A stretch of DNA of 5,490 nt from an uncultured Methanomassiliicoccales archaeon (GTDB lineage: Archaea > Thermoplasmatota > Thermoplasmata > Methanomassiliicoccales > Methanomethylophilaceae). The stretch lies in contig CAKQHC010000096.1 in assembly GCA_934234005.1 (NCBI GenBank), positions 1 to 5,490 of the forward strand, given 5' to 3'. A program made the translations under genes and the position numbers. Shown one piece after another: positions 1-5,337 of this stretch. The notes beneath the pieces were generated by a model. That model saw only the letters and a list, made by a program, of their open reading frames with translations. It was not told the DNA's origin and did not search any database. Numbering within the stretch: position 1 is the stretch's first letter; each line of letters begins with the position of its first letter.

Positions 1-2
1 GA

Positions 3-113
3 AAGCTCAGCAATGCCGCCACATTCCGCATAGCCAATATTGGAGACATCCGTCCGGACGAGATGGACAGATTCATATCCGTTTTGGAATCGTATATCAA
101 AGAACTGTACTGA
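3..113 (+). CDS. C-terminal end of a PhnW-type class V aminotransferase (2-aminoethylphosphonate transaminase family), 5' partial
   Basis: Only the last 36 codons and the TGA stop are present; the gene begins upstream of the window. The visible tail reads KLSNAATFRIANIGDIRPDE and continues to a short amphipathic helix ending KELY. The core TFRIANIGD is the C-terminal substrate-domain motif I associate with 2-aminoethylphosphonate:pyruvate aminotransferases (usually FRIGNIGD), which are PLP-dependent enzymes interconverting phosphonoacetaldehyde and 2-aminoethylphosphonate (AEP). In biosynthetic clusters this enzyme follows PEP mutase and phosphonopyruvate decarboxylase and can be fused to a CTP:phosphonate cytidylyltransferase; whether that is so here lies outside the window. 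The CDP-alcohol phosphotransferase next door fits use of AEP as a head group. The PLP lysine is not visible, so another class V aminotransferase is possible. Confidence 0.7.
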   Translation, partial: KLSNAATFRIANIGDIRPDEMDRFISVLESYIKELY

Positions 114-114
114 T

Positions 115-855
115 TCAGTCCTTGGGCGGATCGCGGGCCGGAACCGATTTGTAAAGGACCGCGAGCCGCACCATGGACCCGAACAGATATCCCGCCCCGT
201 ACAACAGGACGAACAGCCACATCAAATCAAACAATGCGAAGAAAACAATGAGCAGCATCATATTGGTGAATGTCAGAGGATTAAGATTCATCATAAGAAT
301 AAATCTGCCTTTGTTCTGAACCGCTCCGCCTTCGATGTCCGCACTGTCCCCGGTTGTATTGCCGCATGCTCTGCGATACATCGTAGGCATCAAAAGAATG
401 AGATCCATTCCCAAAGCCGCAACCGCGCCCAAAGCCAAATAAATCCAATCGGGCAGAATATCGAAATATGGACATCCGCCGGTACGGTACACACCTATCC
501 CGGCACAAATCATCAACGCAAAATAACTCACGGTATGATTTACGTAATCCAGAAACATTCCTCTCTTAGAGTAAATCTTCTTCAGTCTGGCAATGCTGCC
601 GTCCGTATAATCCATCGAATAACCGAGTATCCAGCAAAGCCCGACTATTATGTTCAGACACCAATTATTAAAAACCAACAATAACGAAGAGAACACCAAT
701 AGGGCGCCCCAAACCCACGTCAGCTGGTTGGGCGTTACACGCGTTTTCAAAAATACACGCGACAGAAGTGCTCCGAAGTATGCAAAAACCTTCTCCGAGT
801 AATACGGCGTTTCGACGTTAATCGATTTTGCAATCTCTTCTTTGGTAAATCCCAT
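115..855 (-). CDS. CDP-alcohol phosphatidyltransferase family membrane enzyme with altered last signature residue
   Basis: A 246-residue integral membrane protein expected to transfer a phospho- or phosphono-alcohol head group from a CDP/CMP-activated donor to an acceptor alcohol. From the ATG, the family signature D-x2-DG-x2-AR-x8-G-x3-D-x3-D is seen as D82, D85-G86, A89-R90, G99 and D103, but the fourth Asp is His107 (codon at 535-537). A TPNQLT motif precedes the first helices, as is common in this family. Hydrophobic stretches near residues 44-62, 65-80, 107-124, 137-156, 196-211 and 212-230 suggest about six membrane spans, with a polar loop near 160-187. ATG at 855 is preferred over the TTG at 858 because a TATA-like box lies 28 nt upstream of it and no SD is seen. 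It lies 51 bp downstream of the GT2 gene on the same strand and converges on the aminotransferase gene. AEP transfer from CMP-AEP is inferred from that neighbour; the donor and acceptor are not shown by the sequence. Confidence 0.85.
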   Translation of the reverse strand: MGFTKEEIAKSINVETPYYSEKVFAYFGALLSRVFLKTRVTPNQLTWVWGALLVFSSLLLVFNNWCLNIIVGLCWILGYSMDYTDGSIARLKKIYSKRGMFLDYVNHTVSYFALMICAGIGVYRTGGCPYFDILPDWIYLALGAVAALGMDLILLMPTMYRRACGNTTGDSADIEGGAVQNKGRFILMMNLNPLTFTNMMLLIVFFALFDLMWLFVLLYGAGYLFGSMVRLAVLYKSVPARDPPKD

Positions 856-878
856 CAATCGCTAAAAACCGATGCATC

Positions 879-888
879 AATAATTATC
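879..888 (-). promoter_or_regulatory. TATA-like box upstream of the CDP-alcohol phosphotransferase gene
   Basis: On the minus strand this reads GATAATTATT, centred about 28 nt before the ATG at 855, in the 51-bp gap after the GT2 stop. The spacing suits an archaeal leaderless transcript, and no SD precedes the ATG. The match is weaker than the box upstream of the GT2 gene, and AT-rich gaps can give this by chance. Confidence 0.35.
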
Positions 889-906
889 TATCGATTGCAA
901 CTGCCG

Positions 907-1665
907 TCAAAACTCGTTTGGATACATGTCGCGGTAACTGACGCCGTATATTTTACAAAACAATTTGGAAAGAATTTTACCGAAACCCCACAATTGGTGG
1001 AAGGTCATTATAGGAACTTTGGGATTCAAATGTGATTCTCCGCTCTCCCTCGAATTGAATTCATATTTTACATAATCGATTTTGAGTTTCCCTTCGGAGA
1101 ATTTACAAAGATCCATCAACACTTTCCAACCCTCTAATTCGAACTTATCCCAGTTCTTTTTGATTAATGGTTGAAACTTGCTGCAGTTGATGGCGAACAA
1201 CCCGCTCATCATGTCTTTGGTTATCGGTTTACGGTGAAGTACGAAGAAAATTTTACAAAACGACTCTACAAGCCTTGACCCGAGGGCTCTTTTAAATCCC
1301 ATGACCTTCCTGCTTGTCCTGACGCCCACGCATAAATCTGCGCCGGCATCCATTTTCTCTTTTATCTCCTTCAAAGCGGAAATCGGATGCTGGAAATCGC
1401 AATCCATGCACATTACGTAGTCGGTGTCGGCTTCGATAAACCCCTGAAGTACGGATGCAGCTAAACCCTTTTCTTCCGGCTTACGGACAACCATACGAGT
1501 CAGCGGATCGTTCAATCCGTCGATGGCTTCCTTGCTTCCGTCATTCGAATTGTCATCCATAAACAGGATTTTAAAATCGGGATATTCTTTTCTTATGGCT
1601 GTGGCCATGTCTACCACGTTTGTCCTTTCTTTGAAGGTAGGTATGACTACGGTCAACAACCCCAT
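907..1665 (-). CDS. GT2 glycosyltransferase, DPM1/polyprenyl-phosphate-mannose synthase-like
   Basis: A 252-residue soluble GT-A fold glycosyltransferase of family 2. From the ATG: TVVIPTFKE at 5-13 is the family opening; MDDNSNDGS at 36-44 gives the nucleotide-binding Asp pair; MDCDFQHP at 87-94 supplies the metal-binding DxD in the place of DADLQHP; DMMSGLF at 151-157 and a GWKVLMDL segment at 179-186 match DPM1-type enzymes, and SRESGESHLN at 205-214 corresponds to their RxSGESKLN loop. It lacks the C-terminal membrane pair found in some relatives, so it resembles the short dolichol-phosphate mannosyltransferase type, which charges a polyprenyl phosphate with a sugar from a GDP- or UDP-sugar. 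The actual sugar is unknown. ATG at 1665 is preferred over the in-frame TTG at 1683, because the latter sits within the TATA-like dyad. It probably begins a transcript that includes the CDP-alcohol phosphotransferase gene. Confidence 0.87.
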   Translation of the reverse strand: MGLLTVVIPTFKERTNVVDMATAIRKEYPDFKILFMDDNSNDGSKEAIDGLNDPLTRMVVRKPEEKGLAASVLQGFIEADTDYVMCMDCDFQHPISALKEIKEKMDAGADLCVGVRTSRKVMGFKRALGSRLVESFCKIFFVLHRKPITKDMMSGLFAINCSKFQPLIKKNWDKFELEGWKVLMDLCKFSEGKLKIDYVKYEFNSRESGESHLNPKVPIMTFHQLWGFGKILSKLFCKIYGVSYRDMYPNEF

Positions 1666-1678
1666 GAACTCAGGAATT

Positions 1679-1698
1679 ACCAATGATATATAATTGGT
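1679..1698. promoter_or_regulatory. TATA-containing 20-bp dyad in the divergent promoter region
   Basis: The sequence is ACCAATGATATATAATTGGT: arms ACCAAT and ATTGGT are perfect inverted repeats around a GATATATA core that is itself palindromic except for the pair 1685/1692. On the minus strand it gives TATATAT centred about 24 nt before the GT2 ATG at 1665, the position expected for an archaeal TATA box of a leaderless transcript. On the + strand the same core could fire toward the heptose operon with a leader of roughly 65 nt. The dyad could also be an operator. Its promoter role toward the GT2 gene is fairly well supported; bidirectional use is inference. Confidence 0.6.
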
Positions 1699-1748
1699 TG
1701 CCGTCTGTTTCCCATATTCCGATGCCCCGTTCCCAAACTATGCAACAC

Positions 1749-1758
1749 ATTATTATCA
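1749..1758 (+). promoter_or_regulatory. TATA-like box upstream of the nucleotidyltransferase gene
   Basis: The stretch ATTATTATCA is centred about 27 nt before the ATG at 1781, which has no convincing SD in front of it. This fits a leaderless archaeal start for the + strand operon, as an alternative or addition to the dyad at 1679-1698. The core TATTAT is a loose match only. Confidence 0.35.
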
Positions 1759-1780
1759 TCGGGATGCCATAAATTTACAT

Positions 1781-2803
1781 ATGCCCCGCATAAAACAAGC
1801 CGTAATCATGGTAGGCGGAAAGGGAACCAGACTTCTGCCGCTCACCGAAACCAGACCGAAACCGGTGCTTCCGGTAAACGACCGTCCGTGTTTGTGGTAT
1901 CTTCTGCGTTCCATGAAACAGGCCGGCATAGAGGAAGTGATTCTGGCATGCGGATACCGTTCCGAAAAAATGATTGAAGATATGGGCGACGGATCCGATT
2001 TGGACCTCAAAATAACTTATTCCTTTGAAGACGAACCCCTGGGAACCGCGGGTGCCATGAAAAACATCGAAGAAAAACTGGACGACTGTTTTGTTGCGGC
2101 AAACGGTGACGTTTTTGCCGATGTTGACATATCGAAACAAATCGAAGAACACTTCAAAAGCGGGGCCGCCGTCACAATATCTCTGATAAAAGTGCCCAAT
2201 CCATGCGAATTCGGAACGGCTCTTGTGGAAAAGGACGGAAGAATCAGTAAATTTATCGATAAACCGAAACCCGAGGAAGTATTGTCCGACCTTATCAATG
2301 CCGGAATATACGTTGTAGACAAAAAGGTACTCGGATTTGTTCCCGAAAACTCGTTTTATGATTTTTCAATGCATGTATTCCCGAAAATTCTGGAATCGGG
2401 GTTGCGCATACAGGGGTATCCGTTGGAAGGTGTGTGGATGGATGTGGGGCGCCCGCACGATCTCCTAAAAGCCAATCTGACAATAGCGGAAAGGTACGGA
2501 ACAGGGGAAGGTACGATTACCAATTCGACAATTGCCGGACACTGTTATGCAGGTAAAAATACACTCATTCTAAATAGCACAATGAACAATACGGTAATAT
2601 CCAGAATGTCGCAGATCACTGATGCGAAACTTGATAATGTTCTCGTCATGATGTCTTGTATTGTCGAAGGGGCACAGATAACAAACTCCATACTCGGAGA
2701 AGGGTGTCGCATCGGCAAAGACGCGATAATTCAAAACGCGGTTCTCAGGGACGGCACCGTCATAGAACCGGGAACAAAACTGGATGAGGGAAGAGCAGTA
2801 TGA
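1781..2803 (+). CDS. Sugar-1-phosphate nucleotidylyltransferase with C-terminal left-handed beta-helix, HddC-like
   Basis: A 340-residue cytosolic enzyme that couples a sugar 1-phosphate with an NTP to give an NDP-sugar and pyrophosphate. The N-terminal Rossmann-like domain has GGKGTR at 12-17 with RPKP at 25-28 (phosphate-binding loop and lysine), EPLGTAG at 85-91, the metal Asp in NGD at 108-110, NAGIYV at 173-178 and WMDVGRPHDL at 219-228. From about residue 245 the sequence turns into hexapeptide-like repeats rich in spaced I/V/L and G, ending near 335. The next two genes point to GDP-D-glycero-D-manno-heptose synthesis, so the likely job is heptose-1-phosphate guanylyltransferase (HddC); typical HddC proteins are about 230 residues, so the extra helix is notable. 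Mannose- or glucose-1-phosphate as substrate cannot be ruled out. ATG at 1781 is chosen over the in-frame TTG at 1694, which would add 29 residues of unfamiliar sequence. The stop overlaps the next start by 4 nt. Confidence 0.85.
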   Translation: MPRIKQAVIMVGGKGTRLLPLTETRPKPVLPVNDRPCLWYLLRSMKQAGIEEVILACGYRSEKMIEDMGDGSDLDLKITYSFEDEPLGTAGAMKNIEEKLDDCFVAANGDVFADVDISKQIEEHFKSGAAVTISLIKVPNPCEFGTALVEKDGRISKFIDKPKPEEVLSDLINAGIYVVDKKVLGFVPENSFYDFSMHVFPKILESGLRIQGYPLEGVWMDVGRPHDLLKANLTIAERYGTGEGTITNSTIAGHCYAGKNTLILNSTMNNTVISRMSQITDAKLDNVLVMMSCIVEGAQITNSILGEGCRIGKDAIIQNAVLRDGTVIEPGTKLDEGRAV

Positions 2804-3837
2804 TAAAAAACGGAAAACACTACAGAGCTAGAGCCCCGCTGAGAATCGGACTGGCCGGAGGAGGTACCGATGTCGACCCTTATGCCTCGCTTAAGGGAGG
2901 TGCGGTGTTTAATACCACCATAAACCGCTACGCATACTGTACTGTCGTTCCCACGGACGACCACATGGTGTCTGTACATTCAGTTGATTACGGAAAATAC
3001 GAAGCGCACATCGACGACGACCCCCTTCCGCTGGACGGAAATATGGATCTTGCCAAAGTCGTCTCCAATTACTTTATAGGCGAGGGGTACTCCGAAATAT
3101 CTGACGGATTCAAAATGTATCTCCAATCGGAAGCCCCTCCGGGCTCGGGTCTGGGAGGATCGTCGACTGTGATTGTTTCGATAATCGAAGCATTCTGCAA
3201 ATGGCTGGACATCCGTATGGGAAGTTACAAAAAAGCCAAACTGGCATATCGCCTGGAACGCGAAGATATCGGACTCAAAGGCGGTAAACAGGATCAGTAT
3301 GCCGCCGTGTTCGGCGGATTCAACTTTATGAAATTTGATTCCCACGGAGTCGATGTAAATCGTATATCGATTGATTCGGATGTCATAAACGAGTTGCAGT
3401 ACCGTTCGGTACTGTGTTATACGGGTCGCCCGCGCGAATCGGCCAAATTAATAGAATCGCAGGTAGACTCGTTCAATAAAGGTCAGAACGAAGAATCGCT
3501 CGACCGCACCAAAGATCTTGCATACACCATGGTTGACGCCATGGAAAGGGGCGACATAACCAGTGTAGGAGAAACGTTGGATCAATCTTGGAAATACAAG
3601 AAACAATTCTCATCGAAGATTACCAACCCCCAAATCGACAGATTGTATCAGATTGCCAAAGACAACGGCGCAATCGGAGGCAAAGTATCCGGTGCCGGCG
3701 GCGGTGGATTCATGTATTTCATATGCGACTACAAATCCAAATATGCAGTATCCAGGGCACTGCAAATGGCCGGTGCCAAGGTTACAGACTTTATGTTTGA
3801 ATCACAGGGCGTTACATCCTGGAGCTACACCAAGTGA
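2800..3837 (+). CDS. hddA: GHMP-family sugar kinase, probable D-glycero-D-manno-heptose 7-phosphate kinase
   Basis: A 345-residue GHMP kinase, close to the usual HddA length. Motif 1 is RAPLRIGLAGGGTD at 11-24, the form typical of HddA and its relatives. The ATP-binding loop is PPGSGLGGSS at 113-122. GGKQDQYAAVFGG at 161-173 carries the likely catalytic Asp165. The C-terminal glycine motif GGKVSGAGGGGF is at 293-304. In the known GDP-heptose pathway this enzyme phosphorylates heptose 7-phosphate at C1 to the 1,7-bisphosphate, which the phosphatase encoded next would trim. Its ATG overlaps the preceding TGA in ATGA, and GAGGG lies about 9 nt upstream, so translation is probably coupled. Fucose- or other sugar-kinase relatives share these motifs; the neighbouring GmhB-type phosphatase is the main reason for preferring heptose. 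Confidence 0.8.
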   Translation: MIKNGKHYRARAPLRIGLAGGGTDVDPYASLKGGAVFNTTINRYAYCTVVPTDDHMVSVHSVDYGKYEAHIDDDPLPLDGNMDLAKVVSNYFIGEGYSEISDGFKMYLQSEAPPGSGLGGSSTVIVSIIEAFCKWLDIRMGSYKKAKLAYRLEREDIGLKGGKQDQYAAVFGGFNFMKFDSHGVDVNRISIDSDVINELQYRSVLCYTGRPRESAKLIESQVDSFNKGQNEESLDRTKDLAYTMVDAMERGDITSVGETLDQSWKYKKQFSSKITNPQIDRLYQIAKDNGAIGGKVSGAGGGGFMYFICDYKSKYAVSRALQMAGAKVTDFMFESQGVTSWSYTK

Positions 3838-4343
3838 GTTACATGTCGGTTAAAGCGGTTTTTATCGATAGGGACGATACTATCGCCAAGGATGTCCCGT
3901 ATTGTAACGATCCGGATAAATTCCACTTATTCCCGGATGTACCTATGGCAATCCGCAGACTGAATGATGCGGGATTTTTGGTTATCGTCATTACCAACCA
4001 ATCCGGAATAAACCGCGGATATTTCACAGAAGAAACACTGTCTGAGATTCATGAACGCATGATAAAGGATGCGTCTTCGTGCGGCGGACACATAGATGAC
4101 GTATTCTACTGCCCCCATACACCTGAGGAGAATTGCGAATGCAGAAAACCTAAAATCGGCTTGGGATTGAGAGCCGTTGAAAAATACGGTATCGACGTTT
4201 CCGAATCGTACATGATAGGAGATCATGACAAGGATATTGAATTCGCAAACCGTCTCGGATGCAAATGCGGGATAAAAGTCGGTAACGGAACTGCATTTTC
4301 CGACGCCGTTGACAAAATATTATCCGACGAAGGCTCGAAATGA
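3834..4343 (+). CDS. gmhB: HAD-IIIA phosphatase, D-glycero-D-manno-heptose 1,7-bisphosphate phosphatase (GmhB-like)
   Basis: A 169-residue HAD phosphatase, within the usual GmhB size. Motif I is DRDDT at 12-16, with nucleophile Asp12 and acid/base Asp14; the usual glycine after them is Asp15. Motif II is TNQSGI at 54-59. The zinc-binding loop characteristic of GmhB is complete: C93, H95, C101 and C103 in CPHTPEENCECRKPK, followed by the motif III lysine. Motif IV is GDHDKD at 129-134. The reaction would remove the C7 phosphate of heptose 1,7-bisphosphate, leaving the 1-phosphate for the nucleotidyltransferase encoded two genes upstream. Two starts are possible: GTG at 3834, with GGAG 9 nt before it and a GTGA overlap with the previous stop, matching the other junctions; or ATG at 3843, losing three residues. 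GTG is preferred. Related histidinol-phosphate phosphatases share the zinc loop but do not suit this context. Confidence 0.83.
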   Translation: MSYMSVKAVFIDRDDTIAKDVPYCNDPDKFHLFPDVPMAIRRLNDAGFLVIVITNQSGINRGYFTEETLSEIHERMIKDASSCGGHIDDVFYCPHTPEENCECRKPKIGLGLRAVEKYGIDVSESYMIGDHDKDIEFANRLGCKCGIKVGNGTAFSDAVDKILSDEGSK

Positions 4344-4780
4344 AAATTTACCTTCTCTGCAGTTGGGGCGGCCACCTCCAGGAGACCTTAGAACTGAGAG
4401 ATGCCTGGGGGGCATATGACTATCGTTTTATCACATATGTAAGCGAACGCAGTATCGCTTTGAAAGAGCCGAAATGGCTTATCGCGCCACCGTGGAAAAG
4501 CATACCCAAGTTCCTATACACTCTGGCAAAAACATCAATCAAAATATTGTTCAACCGTCCGGACGTATTAATGAGTACAGGAATGGGGTATGTGGACATA
4601 TTTCTCTTTCCGCTATGTAAATTACTGGGCGTATACACGATATACATAGAATCGGGAGCCAATGTGGAATACGTATCGGGTACCGCAAATTTTGTTAGAA
4701 AATTTTGTAACAAATTTATCGTCAGGTGGGAAGACTTGGCAGAAAAAATAGGTGCGGAATATCACGGAGGGATTTTTTGA
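4340..4780 (+). CDS. pssD: Alg14/PssD-like glycosyltransferase subunit (membrane-anchoring, acceptor side)
   Basis: A 146-residue protein of the Alg14/PssD family, usually 140-170 residues. The N-terminal GGH at 10-12 in LLCSWGGH is the family's hallmark. STGMGY at 79-84 and TIYIESGA at 100-107 match the conserved STG and YIES blocks, and the C-terminal FIVRWEDL at 126-133 matches the usual FIVQWEEL. In characterised pairs this half binds the membrane and the lipid-linked acceptor and recruits the Alg13-like half to make the active enzyme. The segment FLFPLCKLLG (88-97) is hydrophobic and may dip into the membrane; a separate N-terminal anchor helix is not visible. It overlaps the genes on both sides by 4 nt (ATGA at its start, TTGA at its end), which should keep the two halves in balance. 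The sugar transferred is not determined; GlcNAc and GlcA are the known cases. Confidence 0.83.
   Translation: MKIYLLCSWGGHLQETLELRDAWGAYDYRFITYVSERSIALKEPKWLIAPPWKSIPKFLYTLAKTSIKILFNRPDVLMSTGMGYVDIFLFPLCKLLGVYTIYIESGANVEYVSGTANFVRKFCNKFIVRWEDLAEKIGAEYHGGIF
4766..4771 (+). promoter_or_regulatory. Strong ribosome-binding site fixing the TTG start of pssE
   Basis: GGAGGG is followed by five bases and then TTG at 4777. It is the best SD match in the window and decides for TTG over an upstream ATG-less extension. It lies inside the pssD coding region and its product would be read from the TTGA overlap. Confidence 0.75.
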
Positions 4781-5337
4781 TTCTTGTCACCATTGGAATG
4801 AACGATTCTCCGTATGTGCCGTTGTTTGAGGCAATGGACAGACTGGTGCCCAAACTGAATGAGAAGGTAATACAACAAATCGGAAGCCTGCAATTTACAG
4901 GAAAAAACAGCGAATGCTTCACATACCTGCCTGACACCGAAATGTCCGAAATATTCGATTCTGCGTCGCTTATCGTATGTCATGCCGGTATCGGTACGAT
5001 ATTAAACGGATTAAAACGCAATATTCCGTTGGTTCTTGTACCGCGTAATATAATAGATCCTTCCGTAGAACATGATCAGCAAATGATTGTTGCCCGCAAG
5101 ATAGAATCCATGGGCAGAGGCGTGATTGTAAATGATTTGACCGAACTTGAAACAAAAATCGAAGAGGCGCGTAATCTGAAAATGGAACCTTATGTGCCCG
5201 ACAACAAGTTGTGTTGCTTTCTAACAAACCTGTTCAAAAAATTAAATTCCCACAGTGGTGAAAGACGATATGAAGGGCATCATACTAGCGGGCGGATCGG
5301 GTACGCGCTTATATCCATTAACAATTGCAACATCTAA
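4777..5337 (+). CDS. pssE: Alg13/PssE-like glycosyltransferase subunit (nucleotide-sugar-binding half) with overlong tail
   Basis: The catalytic partner of the Alg14/PssD-like protein: a GT28 C-terminal-type domain that binds the UDP-sugar. It opens with [10 protein letters not shown], the counterpart of the usual MIFVTVGTH. The UDP-binding region is HAGIGT at 69-74, normally HGGxGT, then PLVLVPR at 84-90 and an EHDQQ at 98-102 corresponding to the family's NDHQ. The TTG start at 4777 is supported by the RBS at 4766-4771 and by the TTGA overlap. Recognisable family sequence ends near residue 155-160, as expected for a protein of about 160 residues. The remaining residues to 186 look unlike the family, and the last 22 are simply rfbA read in another frame. 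The tail therefore probably arose from loss of an earlier stop; a short A6 run at 5236-5241 is a candidate indel site. It also ends with TAA, whereas all other stops here are TGA. Confidence 0.8.
   Translation: MILVTIGMNDSPYVPLFEAMDRLVPKLNEKVIQQIGSLQFTGKNSECFTYLPDTEMSEIFDSASLIVCHAGIGTILNGLKRNIPLVLVPRNIIDPSVEHDQQMIVARKIESMGRGVIVNDLTELETKIEEARNLKMEPYVPDNKLCCFLTNLFKKLNSHSGERRYEGHHTSGRIGYALISINNCNI
5257..5261 (+). promoter_or_regulatory. GGTGA ribosome-binding site for rfbA
   Basis: GGTGA, a form common in archaea, lies 8 nt before the ATG at 5270. It contains a TGA that would stop pssE in the -1 frame, giving an end just before rfbA if the pssE reading frame were shifted. Confidence 0.55.

Noticed and set aside
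40..684. 214-codon open frame on the + strand opposite the CDP-alcohol phosphotransferase gene, starting at TTG
   Set aside because: It lies antisense to a gene with clear family motifs and overlaps the aminotransferase end. Its product is rich in His, Gln, Asn and Arg, has no recognisable motif, and has no RBS.
856..897. Inverted repeat CAATCG (856-861) / CGATTG (892-897) around the start of the CDP-alcohol phosphotransferase gene
   Set aside because: Six-base arms with a 30-base loop are expected by chance in this short AT-rich stretch, and no stem pairs well beyond them.
1666..1683. Six-residue extension of the GT2 protein from TTG 1683
   Set aside because: The TTG lies within the dyad next to the TATA core, too close to be transcribed; ATG 1665 directly precedes the TVVIPTFKE opening.
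1694..1780. 29-residue N-terminal extension of the nucleotidyltransferase from TTG 1694
   Set aside because: The added residues do not resemble the family, which begins a few residues before GGKGTR; the start codon falls inside the TATA dyad, and ATG 1781 fits better.
2980..3345. 121-codon antisense frame within the kinase gene, and the similar frames opposite the other genes
   Set aside because: All are shadows of well-supported genes, with no motifs or start signals of their own.
4726..4776. Longer N-terminus for the PssE-like protein
   Set aside because: The extra 17 residues are basic and unlike the family, whereas TTG 4777 has an excellent RBS and an NTGA overlap.
5230..5262. Programmed -1 frameshift site at the A6 run in pssE
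   Set aside because: The zero-frame context C AAA AAA is not a proper slippery heptamer and no strong stem is seen just downstream; an indel or read error explains the long tail more simply.
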